A stretch of 64,000 nucleotides of DNA from UBA8190 sp003453695 (GTDB lineage: Bacteria > Actinomycetota > Acidimicrobiia > Acidimicrobiales > UBA8190), in assembly GCA_036796975.1 (NCBI GenBank), contig DAIRBY010000013.1:1-64000 (forward strand). Direction: 5' to 3'. The position numbers and the translations under genes were made by a program. Shown one piece after another: positions 49,490 through 58,081 of the stretch. Positions within the stretch are counted from its first letter, which is position 1; each line of letters begins with the position of its first letter. The notes beneath the pieces were generated by a model, which did no database searches, was not told where the DNA came from, and saw only the letters and a list, made by a program, of their open reading frames with translations.

Positions 49490-49924
49490 TCAGTCGGAGG
49501 TGGTGTCGACGATGAGCACCGAGCACGAGGCGCGGTGGGCGACGTCGTTGGGCACGCTGCCGAGCACCCGCCGCACCCCCTTCATCCCCTTGTTGCCCAC
49601 CACGATGAGGTCGGCGCCCTCTCTGGCGGCGATGGACGTGAGGGTGTCGGCCGGCTCGCCCGTGGCGGGGGGGGCGACGGGGGCGAGGTTGACGGCGCGG
49701 GCCTTCCGGGCCAGCCCCTCGAGCAGCTGGTCGGCGGGATGGGCGCTCAGGCTGTAGGGGAATTCGTCGGGGAGCCCGGCGGGCGGGGGCTTGGCCTTCT
49801 CGGCTTTGTAGGCGGTGACGATGTGCAGCTCGGCCCCGCACAAGGCGGCGAGATCGAGCGCCGTGTCCACGGCGGCCGCTGCGGTGGGCGAATCGTCCGC
49901 TCCGACCACGATCTTCTTGAACAT
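49490..49924 (-). CDS. Universal stress protein (UspA family)
   Basis: 144 residues. MFKKIVVGADDSPTAAAAVDTALDLAA at the start and the ATP-binding GNKGMKGVRRVLGSVPNDVAHRASCSVLIV at the end are typical (G-x2-G-x9-G-S). Cytosolic nucleotide-binding stress protein whose precise role varies. ATG 49924 is chosen over a longer in-frame start because the family begins MFKKI. Single gene. Confidence 0.9.
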   Translation of the reverse strand: MFKKIVVGADDSPTAAAAVDTALDLAALCGAELHIVTAYKAEKAKPPPAGLPDEFPYSLSAHPADQLLEGLARKARAVNLAPVAPPATGEPADTLTSIAAREGADLIVVGNKGMKGVRRVLGSVPNDVAHRASCSVLIVDTTSD

Positions 49925-50069
49925 GACCCTCCACTTCGATGTCGACGGCGGCGGCACGATCGGCTCGGGGCTCTCTCGGTGCGAGCCGCCCTTTCACGAC
50001 TTTCACGAATGCACGGACGGCGACGCTAGGGCCGAAGGTCCCACCATGGCGCCGGGCGGGCCGGCCGGG

Positions 50070-51941
50070 TCAGTGCGACGGGACGCGGGGAGGCGGCGCC
50101 CCTGCGGAGCTCGATGTCCGAGGGGGAGCAGCAGCGGGAACCGACGACGACCCCCACCGGTTCCAGGACCGCCACACCAGGCGGTGGAGCGGGACGATCC
50201 GGGGAATGTCACGCAAGCCGGGCACGAAGGGCACGGCCAGGAGCAGCACCGTGGCGGCTCCGGTCAGGTAGATGGCGATGAGGTCGACGTTGGCCGAGGT
50301 CTTGAACCCGGGCACCTGGTACCACAGCTGGTACAGCCACAACCAGGGCTGGCCCGGATAGCTGCCCGTCTCGTTCATGACCCCCCATTGGGAACCGGTG
50401 AGGTGCTGTGCCTTGGCCAGCGACGCGAAGTAGCTGCCGTCCTCCATGAACAGAAGCGGCTCGGTGAAGTTCGAGCCGTAGAAGGGGCGCTGAGCGAGGA
50501 GGTCGGCGTCGAGGCCGCCCGAACGGGCCACCGAGAGCTCACTGGCCACGAGCACGGGCACGGGTCCGTCGTCGGCCGGGGGGACCACCGGGGTGCCGTG
50601 CACGAACCGCACGCCGTCAACAGCCTTCAGGTAGGCCTGGGTCCAGGACTGTTGGGTGGGAGCCGGCGCCCGCCGGTAGGTGACCAGCGCCGCCTCGAGG
50701 GCCGGGTCGTCGGCGCCGAGCTTGGCCAGCGGCGACAACACGAAGGTCTCGGCGGGGTCGATGGGCGTGCGCACCCCGGCCAGGGTCTGCCACGACACGC
50801 CGATGCGCTGGACGTTCGCCGTGCCGTGGTTGTAGGGGGGGCCGTAGTCGGCCGTCTCGCTCGTGGCGGCCAGCTCGCTGGCCACGGTGCCCATGAAGTC
50901 GGCAGGGGCCACCGCCGCCCAGCTGCGGACCGTCACCGGTGGGACGTCGGGTGAGGACAGCACCGCCGCCAGCGCCGCCACCAGCGCCAGCACCAGGACG
51001 GTGGCGATCGTGCCTTCCTTCACGATGTCGTAGCGGCGCTTGGGCCCCCGCCACTCCTCGGCATCGGCCCGGCGTGCCGCACGGCGCTCCGTCCGCCCGC
51101 GGACCAGGTGGGCGGGCAGCGGGTGCGCCACGCCCCGCACCCGCACGAGCAGGACATGCGCGCCCACCAGCGCCACCAGCACGATGGGGACGAGCACGAT
51201 GTGCCACAGCAGCATCTGCCCGAAGTTCATGAGGTTGAAGAACGCCCCCACCCCGGCCGCGTTGAAGGCGTCCTTGCCGTTGGTCGAGATCCACTGGGCG
51301 TCGAAGTTCTGCTGTGAGAGGTAGCCGGTGAAGCACTCGATGATCGACGCCAGGAAGGCGAGCACGCCGGTGACCCACGTCATGGCCCGCCGCCCCCGCC
51401 ACGCCGCCATCCAGAACTTGCCCCACAGGTGGATGACCATGAAGGCCATGAATGCTTCGACGCTCCACAGGTGCACGCTGTTGAAGAAATGCCCCACGGC
51501 GTTGTAGTGCCACCAGTCGGGCCCACCCAGGGCGATGGCGAAGCCGGAGGCGATGACGACCGCCAGTGCCGCCAGCGTGGCGACGCCGAACACGTACACC
51601 CACGACGCCACGTACGCCGGCTGGGTGTCGGGCACCAGCTTGCTGGGAGGAAGCAGGCGCAGGCCCCAGGTGCGCAACCGGGCCGTCCACATCGCCGCGG
51701 TGTTTGCGTCGGCGCCGAGGTTCACCCGCCCGTCGCCGTCTCCGTCGGCAGGCGGCGGTTCCTGCGTGAGCGTCGAGCGCGAACCGGGGAAGGGAACGAG
51801 CAGGGCGGCTGCGAAGATCACCACCATGACGGCGATGAGGACCAAGTTGGCCACCGAGACCTGGAAGATCGACCAGTGGACATAGCGGCCGGGTTGGTTC
51901 AGGTCGACAACCGTACCGAGGAACACCGGACCCGATGGCAT
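50070..51941 (-). CDS. Cytochrome b-type membrane protein with long C-terminal extension
   Basis: 623 residues. Residues about 100-300 form a cytochrome b N-terminal domain with two haem-binding helices: VHLWSVEAFMAFMVIHLWG (His spaced by 13) and LWHIVLVPIVLVALVGAHVLL (His spaced by 14, as in cytochrome b6). After further helices comes a 200-residue soluble segment and a last membrane helix. The usual partners (Rieske protein, cytochrome c) are not encoded nearby, so its electron donor and acceptor are unknown. ATG at 51941; single-gene unit. Confidence 0.8.
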   Translation of the reverse strand: MPSGPVFLGTVVDLNQPGRYVHWSIFQVSVANLVLIAVMVVIFAAALLVPFPGSRSTLTQEPPPADGDGDGRVNLGADANTAAMWTARLRTWGLRLLPPSKLVPDTQPAYVASWVYVFGVATLAALAVVIASGFAIALGGPDWWHYNAVGHFFNSVHLWSVEAFMAFMVIHLWGKFWMAAWRGRRAMTWVTGVLAFLASIIECFTGYLSQQNFDAQWISTNGKDAFNAAGVGAFFNLMNFGQMLLWHIVLVPIVLVALVGAHVLLVRVRGVAHPLPAHLVRGRTERRAARRADAEEWRGPKRRYDIVKEGTIATVLVLALVAALAAVLSSPDVPPVTVRSWAAVAPADFMGTVASELAATSETADYGPPYNHGTANVQRIGVSWQTLAGVRTPIDPAETFVLSPLAKLGADDPALEAALVTYRRAPAPTQQSWTQAYLKAVDGVRFVHGTPVVPPADDGPVPVLVASELSVARSGGLDADLLAQRPFYGSNFTEPLLFMEDGSYFASLAKAQHLTGSQWGVMNETGSYPGQPWLWLYQLWYQVPGFKTSANVDLIAIYLTGAATVLLLAVPFVPGLRDIPRIVPLHRLVWRSWNRWGSSSVPAAAPPRTSSSAGAPPPRVPSH

Positions 51942-52022
51942 CGCCTTCGATGGTACGAGGCGGGGCTCGGCTCCTCCAGGGACCTTGGACCTACCCGTGG
52001 GGCTTTCGACCCGGCGGCTGCC

Positions 52023-53087
52023 TCAGCCGGCCTCGCCGGCCACGGCCATGACCGGCTGCTCCAGGCGGGCGAAGAGGAGAAGCCCTTGGCTGGTGGGCCG
52101 GGTTCCCGACACCACCACCGCCACGTCTCTCCTCCCCACCAGGTGCTCGGCGTCGTTCACGACCACCATGTCTCCGTCGGGCAGGTACCCGACCGCTTGA
52201 CGGGGTTGGCGCCCCACCTTGACCAGGTCGATGACGAGCCGCTCACCCGGAGGGTGATGGGGCGCCAGGTCGGCCGAGAGCCGGCGCAGGTTGACGACGT
52301 CCACACCGGCCTCCGCCGCCTGATCGGCTACGTCGGCCGAGCAGGTGGCGATGCGGACGTGCAGGCGCCGGGCGAGCACGAGCACCTTGGCGCCGGTCTC
52401 CGCACACTGGGGGACCTCGGCCTCCTCGACGCGCACCGGCACGCCGGCTCGGTGCACCGCCTCCAGGGACTCGAGGCCGCCACGGGCCCGGCGTGCGGTG
52501 GGAAGGTCCGGGCCGTCGGCGAGCGTGTGCGCCTCGTCGAGGACGAACCTCGGGACGACGATCCCGCCGGCCAGCAGCCCGCTCATGCCCAGGGCCACCA
52601 GCTGGCGGTCGAGGAGCGCCGAGGTGTCCACGAGCAAGGCGCCGTCCAGGGCGGCGCTGGGGCGGTCGGCGAGATGGCCGAGCCCGGCGGCTCGGACGAT
52701 CTCCTTGCCCTTGGCCACCCCGAGGCGCACCCCGCCGGCGCACAGCACCCACGCCAGCACGGCGGCGGCCGGGTACCCGACCGTGGAGTGCACCAGGGCG
52801 ACCACCGCCAATCCGAAGGCGAGGCCGAGGAGCAGGCCGGTGGTGCCCACCAGGGACCCGGCGAACACCTCGGCGGGAGGCATGTCCCGCAGCCGGCTGA
52901 TCGCCTGTCGCAGCCCCTCGTCGAAGAGCCGTCCCAGCACCCCGCCCACCACGTAGCTGAGCAGGGCGAAGACGGTGACGAAGGCCAGGGGGGCGAGCGA
53001 GTCGCGCCCGATGTGGTCCCCGATCTGGAGCCCGCCGGCCACGCCGACGAGCACCAACAGGAGCCGGAACACCTCGACGAATATCAA
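52023..53087 (-). CDS. Membrane-anchored PIN/TRAM domain protein (YacL-like)
   Basis: 354 residues. Four N-terminal hydrophobic helices, then a PIN nuclease domain (GALLVDTSALLDRQLVALG, VVPRFVLDEAHTLADG, ATCSADVADQAAEAGVDVVNL) and a C-terminal TRAM-like RNA-binding segment (LPDGDMVVVNDAEHLVGRRDVAVVVSG). Proteins of this layout (YacL/YqxD-like PIN-TRAM) are thought to cleave RNA at the membrane. TTG 53087 is the chosen start because GGAGG lies five bases upstream; no ATG or better GTG is near. Confidence 0.8.
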   Translation of the reverse strand: MIFVEVFRLLLVLVGVAGGLQIGDHIGRDSLAPLAFVTVFALLSYVVGGVLGRLFDEGLRQAISRLRDMPPAEVFAGSLVGTTGLLLGLAFGLAVVALVHSTVGYPAAAVLAWVLCAGGVRLGVAKGKEIVRAAGLGHLADRPSAALDGALLVDTSALLDRQLVALGMSGLLAGGIVVPRFVLDEAHTLADGPDLPTARRARGGLESLEAVHRAGVPVRVEEAEVPQCAETGAKVLVLARRLHVRIATCSADVADQAAEAGVDVVNLRRLSADLAPHHPPGERLVIDLVKVGRQPRQAVGYLPDGDMVVVNDAEHLVGRRDVAVVVSGTRPTSQGLLLFARLEQPVMAVAGEAG

Positions 53088-53207
53088 CGCCGCCTCCGGC
53101 CCGCATCCCCATCGGGCTCCTCCCAGGTTACCGCCGGGAACCGGGCTTCGGGGCCCGGGTGCCCACCAGGGCGCGAGGATGAGCACGACTCGACAAGGAG
53201 GTGGGCG

Positions 53208-54488
53208 GTGACGAGCCTCCCCACGATGCCGATGGACGCCTTCGACCTGTCCGACCTGGAGTTCTGGGCACAGCCCACAGAGGCCCGCGAAGCGGCCTTC
53301 CGGACCCTTCGAGCCGAGCGCCCCATCGCCTTCTACGAGGAGATGGCGCTTCCCGACTCGGCCATCCCCATTCCCGCCGGACGCGGCTACTGGGCCCTCA
53401 CCCGATATGCCGACGTCGTGGAGGTGAGCCGCCACCCCGAGCTGTACTGCTCGGGACAGTCGGGCTCGACCATCGTCGACATGCCCGCAGAGCTGCTCGA
53501 GTTCTTCGGGTCGATGATCAACATGGACGACCCCCGCCACGCCCGGCTGCGGCGCATCGTGTCGGCCGCCTTCAACCCGCGCATGGTGAAGAGCGTGGAG
53601 CAGGCCATCGAGCGGGTGGCCGCCGACATCGTCGAGCGGGTGGCCCCCCAAGGGGAGTGCGACTTCGTCACCGAGGTGGCGGCACGACTTCCCTTGAAGG
53701 TCATCTGCGACATGATGGGCGTCCCCGAGTCCGACTACGACCGGGTGTTCCACTGCTCGAACGTCATCTTGAGCTCGGGCGACCCCGAGTACGTCCCCGA
53801 CGGCGACGACGTGGTCCTCGCCTTCCTGAACGCCGGCAACGAGCTGGCGTCGCTCATGGAGGACCTCGCCTCGTACCGGCTCGAGCATCCCACTGACGAC
53901 CTCACGTCCGACCTCCTCCACGCCAACGTCGACGGTGAGTCGCTCACCCACTCGGAGCTGGCGTCGTTCTTCATCCTCCTCTTGGTGGCGGGCAACGAGA
54001 CCACCCGCAACGCCATCGCCCACGGACTGTGGGCCCTCACCGAGCATCCCGAGGAGCGGGCGCGGTGGTGGGCCGACTTCGAAGGCGTGGCGCCGACGGC
54101 AGTGGACGAGATCGTGCGCTGGGCGTCGCCGGTCATCTTCATGCGCCGCACGCTCACAGCGCCGGCGGTGCTGTCGGACCAGCCCCTCGAAGAGGGTGAC
54201 AAGGTCATCCTCTTCTACAACTCGGCCAACCGTGACGAGGACGTCTTCGCCCACCCCTACCGCTTCGACGTGGGGCGCAGTCCCAACCCGCACGTCGGCT
54301 TCGGCGCCCCCGGGCCCCATTTCTGCCTGGGAGCGCACCTGGCCCGGCGGGAGATCACCGTCATGTTCAGAGAGCTGGTGCGCCACCTCCCCGACATCAC
54401 CGCCACGGCCGAACCGGCGCGGCTCCGTTCCAACTTCATCAACGGGATCAAGCACCTGCCGTGCGCCTTGTCGCCGACCGGGGCCTGA
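53208..54488 (+). CDS. Cytochrome P450 (CYP124/125/142-like)
   Basis: 426-residue P450. I-helix VAGNETTRNAIAHG, ExxR region DEIVRWASPV, and haem loop GFGAPGPHFCLGAHLARREI match the group of actinobacterial P450s that oxidise the terminal methyl of sterol or branched side chains (CYP124/125/142). Substrate assignment is inferred from these motifs. AAGGAGG precedes the GTG at 53208 by eight bases. First gene of a six-gene plus-strand module, one base from the next gene. Confidence 0.93.
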   Translation: MTSLPTMPMDAFDLSDLEFWAQPTEAREAAFRTLRAERPIAFYEEMALPDSAIPIPAGRGYWALTRYADVVEVSRHPELYCSGQSGSTIVDMPAELLEFFGSMINMDDPRHARLRRIVSAAFNPRMVKSVEQAIERVAADIVERVAPQGECDFVTEVAARLPLKVICDMMGVPESDYDRVFHCSNVILSSGDPEYVPDGDDVVLAFLNAGNELASLMEDLASYRLEHPTDDLTSDLLHANVDGESLTHSELASFFILLLVAGNETTRNAIAHGLWALTEHPEERARWWADFEGVAPTAVDEIVRWASPVIFMRRTLTAPAVLSDQPLEEGDKVILFYNSANRDEDVFAHPYRFDVGRSPNPHVGFGAPGPHFCLGAHLARREITVMFRELVRHLPDITATAEPARLRSNFINGIKHLPCALSPTGA

Positions 54489-54489
54489 C

Positions 54490-55014
54490 GTGACCGACGC
54501 CGTGGCCAGCGGGCCCGCCCCCAGCCAGATGGGCCATGGGGTGAAGCAGCGCGACCTGATCAAGATGACCCCCGTGGAGATCGACGCCTTCATCCGCGAG
54601 CGCCGGCCCATGACCATGTGCTCGATCAACCACGACGGGTCGATCCACGCCGTGGCCATGTGGTACGGCTTCCTCGAGGGATGCGTGGCCGTGGAGACAA
54701 AGACCAAGTCGCAGAAGGCGGTCAACCTGCGTCGCGATCCCCGCGTCACCTGCCTCATGGAGGACGGCGACGTGTACGAGGAGCTGCGCGGGGTCGAGCT
54801 GGTGGGCAGGGCCGAGGTCGTCGAGGACCCCGAGCGGATGTGGCAGCTCGGCGTGGACGTGTTCGAGCGCTACTACGCCCCCTTCACCGAGGACCTCGCC
54901 CCTTTTGTGCAGACCATGCTCAACAAGCGGGTGGTGATCAAGGTCCACGTGGACCGCGTGGTGAGCTGGGACCACCGAAAGCTCGGCCTGCCGCCCACCC
55001 GGCCCCGGGGCTGA
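54490..55014 (+). CDS. Pyridoxamine-phosphate-oxidase-like split-barrel protein (flavin or F420)
   Basis: 174 residues of the PPOX/FDOR split beta-barrel fold. MTPVEIDAFIRERRPMTMCSINHDG at the N-terminus, then TKTKSQKAVNLRRDPRVTCLME (phosphate-binding region), typical of actinobacterial F420- or FMN-dependent reductases. The substrate is unknown; proximity to a P450 suggests reduction of a double bond or ketone of the same substrate. GTG start overlaps the P450 stop region (one base between coding ends). Confidence 0.85.
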   Translation: MTDAVASGPAPSQMGHGVKQRDLIKMTPVEIDAFIRERRPMTMCSINHDGSIHAVAMWYGFLEGCVAVETKTKSQKAVNLRRDPRVTCLMEDGDVYEELRGVELVGRAEVVEDPERMWQLGVDVFERYYAPFTEDLAPFVQTMLNKRVVIKVHVDRVVSWDHRKLGLPPTRPRG

Positions 55015-55063
55015 GGGGCCCACTGGAACAGGTTTCACTCCGGCGGTAGCGTCGGCGCGTTCG

Positions 55064-55084
55064 CCGGCGCCGGGCCGGCGCCGG
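55064..55084 (+). promoter_or_regulatory. Strong G+C hairpin directly upstream of the SDR ribosome-binding site
   Basis: Two adjacent copies of CCGGCGCCGG, itself self-complementary, fold into an 8-9-base stem whose 3' arm abuts the GGGGAGGG ribosome-binding site at 55083-55090. It could slow translation of the SDR, act as a partial terminator after 55014, or simply be compositional. Confidence 0.45.
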
Positions 55085-55095
55085 GGAGGGACGGC

Positions 55096-55884
55096 ATGAT
55101 CCTCGATCGCTTCCGCCTGACCGACCGCGCCGCGGTGGTGACGGGAGCAGGCCGGGGGATCGGCGCCGCCGTGGCGCTGGCCCTGGCCCAAGCGGGCGCC
55201 GACGTGCTCGTCTCGGCGCGCACCGAAGCGCAGCTGCGTGCCGTGGCCGAGGCGATCGAGGGCACCGGACGACGGGCGGAGGTGGTGGTGGCGGACCTGT
55301 CCGACCTGGACGCCGCCGCCGCCCTGGCCGACACCGCCGCCCGGGCCTTCGGCCGGCTCGACGTGGTGGTGAACAACGTGGGCGGCACCATGCCCAGGCC
55401 CTTCATGGACACGTCGCCGCGCTTTTTGGAGGCGGCCTTCCACTTCAACGTGTCGACTGCCCACGCCCTCACCCGCGCCGCGGTGCCCCACATGCTCGCC
55501 GGGGAGGGCGGGTCGGTGGTGAACATCTCCTCCGCCATGGCGCGCACCCAGGGCCGCGGCTTCGTCGCCTACGGCACCGCCAAGGCGGCGTTGGCCCACT
55601 TCACCCGGCTGGCGGCGACCGACCTGGCCCCGCGCATCAGGGTCAACGCCATCGCCGTCGGGTCCGTGGCCACCTCGGCCCTCGACGTGGTGCTCACCGA
55701 CGACGGCCTGCGCCGGGAGATGGAGCGCACCACGCCGCTCGGGCGCATCGGCGACCCCGAGGACATCGCCGCCGCCGTGGTGTACCTGGCATCGCCGGCG
55801 GGCGGGTACGTGACCGGCAAGCTGCTCGAGGTGGACGGCGGCCTCGACCGGCCCAATCTCGACCTCGGGCTCCCCGACCTGTGA
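55096..55884 (+). CDS. Short-chain dehydrogenase/reductase
   Basis: 262 residues. Rossmann motif VVTGAGRGIGAAVALALA, NNVGG (for NNAG), catalytic Ser in VNISSAMARTQG, YGTAKAALAHF (Tyr-x-x-x-Lys), and GYVTGKLLEVDGGLD at the end, as in FabG-like steroid/hydroxyacyl dehydrogenases. NAD(P)-dependent oxidation of an alcohol or reduction of a ketone. ATG preceded by GGGGAGGG; 3' end overlaps the next gene by four bases. Third gene of the P450 module. Confidence 0.9.
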   Translation: MILDRFRLTDRAAVVTGAGRGIGAAVALALAQAGADVLVSARTEAQLRAVAEAIEGTGRRAEVVVADLSDLDAAAALADTAARAFGRLDVVVNNVGGTMPRPFMDTSPRFLEAAFHFNVSTAHALTRAAVPHMLAGEGGSVVNISSAMARTQGRGFVAYGTAKAALAHFTRLAATDLAPRIRVNAIAVGSVATSALDVVLTDDGLRREMERTTPLGRIGDPEDIAAAVVYLASPAGGYVTGKLLEVDGGLDRPNLDLGLPDL

Positions 55885-56957
55885 CCCAAGCGCGCCATCG
55901 GGTGGTGGTGTGGGGCACCGGCAACGTCGGCCGGCACGCGCTCGCCGGCGTGGCGGCCCGTCCCGACCTGGAGCTCGTCGGCGTGTGGGTGTCCGGCGGC
56001 GCCAAGGCGGGACGCGACGCCGGCGAGCTGGCCGGTCTGGGCCGGGAGCTCGGGGTGCGCGCCACGACCGACCGCCACGCCGTGGTGGCGCTGGCCCCTG
56101 ACTGCGTGGTGCACACCGCCATGGCCGACCACCGGATCTCTGAGGCCCTCGACGACCTGGCGCTGCTGCTGCGAGGCGGTTGCAACGTGGTGTCCAGTGG
56201 ACCGGTGTTCCTGCAGTTCCCCTACGGCGTCGTGCCCCCGGAGACGATCGCCCCCGTGCGCCAGGCCGCCGAGGCGGGCGGGGCCTCTCTGTGGGTGAAC
56301 GGCGTCGACCCGGGATTCGCCAACGACGCCCTGCCGCTGGCGCTGTCGGGCATCTGCGAGCGCATCGACGAGCTCCGCTGCGTCGAGGTGCTCAACTACG
56401 CCACCTACGACCAGCCCATGGTCATCTTCGACATCATGGGCTTCGGGAAGAAGCCGAGCGACGTGCCCATGCTCCTGCAGCCGGGTGTGCTCACCATGGC
56501 GTGGGGAAGCGTCGTCCGCCAGCTGGCCGACGCCCTGGGCGTGGAGCTCGACGACGTCGAGGAATTCCACGAACGGGAGGTGACGCCCGACACCTTCACC
56601 ATCGCCTCCGGCACCGTCGAGTCCGGGACCGTGGCCGCGCTCCACTTCGAGGTCCGGGGCATGCGCGGCGGCCGGGCCGTGATCGTGCTCGAGCACGTGA
56701 CCCGCCTGCGCGACGACCTGGCGCCGCGATGGCCGCAGCCCGCCGGACAGGGCTGCTACCGGGTGGTGGTGAGCGGCGAGCCCAACTACACCCTCGACCT
56801 GCAACTGCTCGGATCAGACGGCGACCACAACACCGCCGGGCTCAAGGCCACGGCCATGCGCCTCGTGAACGCCGTGCCGGCGGTGGTGGCGGCGCCGCCG
56901 GGATTGCTGAGCGCCCTCGACCTGCCCCTCGTCACCGGACGCGGGCTCGTGTCGTGA
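55881..56957 (+). CDS. DapB-like NAD(P)-dependent dehydrogenase (dihydrodipicolinate reductase fold)
   Basis: 358 residues. N-terminal Rossmann HRVVVWGTGNVGRHALAGVAARPDLELVGVWV, then VNGVDPGFANDALPLALSGICERI and a beta-rich C-terminal domain. This is the long actinobacterial 'dihydrodipicolinate reductase/2,4-diaminopentanoate dehydrogenase-like' family, which is not DapB itself (no lysine-pathway genes here). It may oxidise or reduce an imine/ketone of an unknown compound. GTG overlaps the SDR stop; followed by an overlapping gene. Confidence 0.83.
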   Translation: MTQARHRVVVWGTGNVGRHALAGVAARPDLELVGVWVSGGAKAGRDAGELAGLGRELGVRATTDRHAVVALAPDCVVHTAMADHRISEALDDLALLLRGGCNVVSSGPVFLQFPYGVVPPETIAPVRQAAEAGGASLWVNGVDPGFANDALPLALSGICERIDELRCVEVLNYATYDQPMVIFDIMGFGKKPSDVPMLLQPGVLTMAWGSVVRQLADALGVELDDVEEFHEREVTPDTFTIASGTVESGTVAALHFEVRGMRGGRAVIVLEHVTRLRDDLAPRWPQPAGQGCYRVVVSGEPNYTLDLQLLGSDGDHNTAGLKATAMRLVNAVPAVVAAPPGLLSALDLPLVTGRGLVS

Positions 56958-58081
56958 ACGGTCCGGGCCCGGTTCCGCTCGACGAGTACCCCGTGCACCA
57001 GGTGCCGCTGTCGCTGCGCCACATGGGCACGAGCGACCGAAACGCCTACGACCGCTGCTATCTGAACGCCCATGACCGAAGCGGCGAGGTGTTCCTCGTG
57101 ACCGGCTTGGGCGTCTATCCCAACCTCGGGGTGATCGACGCCTACGCCACGGTGGCCCGGGGCCGGCGCCAACACACCGTCCGGTTCTCCGACGCCCTGG
57201 GCGAGGACCGCATGGTCCAGCAGGTCGGGGCCTATCGCCTGGAGGTGCTCGAGCCGCTGCGCCGTGTCCGGCTCGTGTGCGACGCGGCGGAGCTCGGGAT
57301 CGGCTTCGACCTCATCTTCACCGGCTCGTTCCCCGCCGTGGAGCAGCCCCGCCACGTGATGCGCCAGCACGGGCGGATCATCCTCGACGCCCAACGCTTC
57401 GCCCAGGTGGGCAGGTGGTCGGGCAGCCTGGCCGTGGACGGTGAACAGCTGGCCGTGAGCGACGACCGCTGGGTGGGCAACCGGGACCGGTCCTGGGGCA
57501 TCCGGCCCGTGGGCGAGGCGGAGCCGGCGGGGCGCGCCGCCGGAGATCCCGACCCAGGCTTCGGCTTCTGGTGGACCTACGTGCCCTTGCAGTTCGACGA
57601 CTTCGCTCTGGACGTGATCGTCCAGGAGGACGGCGACGGCAGCCGTGTGCTGTCGGAGGCCGTGCGGGTGTGGGGCGACGACAGCGCGCCACGGGTCGAG
57701 CAACTGGGCTGGCCCGACGTCGAGGTGCACTACGCGCCGGGGACGCGTCACCCGCGATCGGCGACCCTGTGGCTGGGACGGCGCGGGCAGCACCTCGAGC
57801 TCGAGGTGGAGACGCTCGGCTACGTGGCGCTCAACTGCGGACCGGGCTACGGCGGCGATCCGGACTGGGGGCACGGCCAGTGGCGGGGCCGGGGCTGGAG
57901 CGAGGCCGTCACCGCCGACCTGGACGACCCGGCCGTCGCCGGGCGCGTGCCGTTCAGCGTGGTGGACCACGTGGCCCGGGCGCACCTCGACGGCGCCGTG
58001 GGATGGGGCATGTTCGAGCACGGCACCTTCGGGCGCCACCTTCCGTCGGGCTTCACCGACTGGGGGCCGGCGGCGCCATGA
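56954..58081 (+). CDS. Conserved protein of unknown function in a P450-SDR-DapB module
   Basis: 375 residues, soluble, rich in Trp, Gly and Tyr, with beta-strand character throughout (FLVTGLGVYPNLGVIDAYATVARG; DDRWVGNRDRSWGIRPVG; PGFGFWWTYVPLQFDDFALDVIVQEDG). The pattern recalls lipocalin-like or carotenoid hydratase (CrtC)-like two-domain proteins that bind hydrophobic molecules, but I cannot name the family with confidence. GTG overlaps the upstream stop; the 3' end overlaps the kinase-like gene, so it is translated as part of the module. Confidence 0.72.
   Translation: MNGPGPVPLDEYPVHQVPLSLRHMGTSDRNAYDRCYLNAHDRSGEVFLVTGLGVYPNLGVIDAYATVARGRRQHTVRFSDALGEDRMVQQVGAYRLEVLEPLRRVRLVCDAAELGIGFDLIFTGSFPAVEQPRHVMRQHGRIILDAQRFAQVGRWSGSLAVDGEQLAVSDDRWVGNRDRSWGIRPVGEAEPAGRAAGDPDPGFGFWWTYVPLQFDDFALDVIVQEDGDGSRVLSEAVRVWGDDSAPRVEQLGWPDVEVHYAPGTRHPRSATLWLGRRGQHLELEVETLGYVALNCGPGYGGDPDWGHGQWRGRGWSEAVTADLDDPAVAGRVPFSVVDHVARAHLDGAVGWGMFEHGTFGRHLPSGFTDWGPAAP

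Noticed and set aside
51429..53207. Long N-terminal extension of the second P450
   Set aside because: Antisense to the PIN/TRAM and cytochrome b genes; the P450 begins at GTG 53208 with AAGGAGG upstream.
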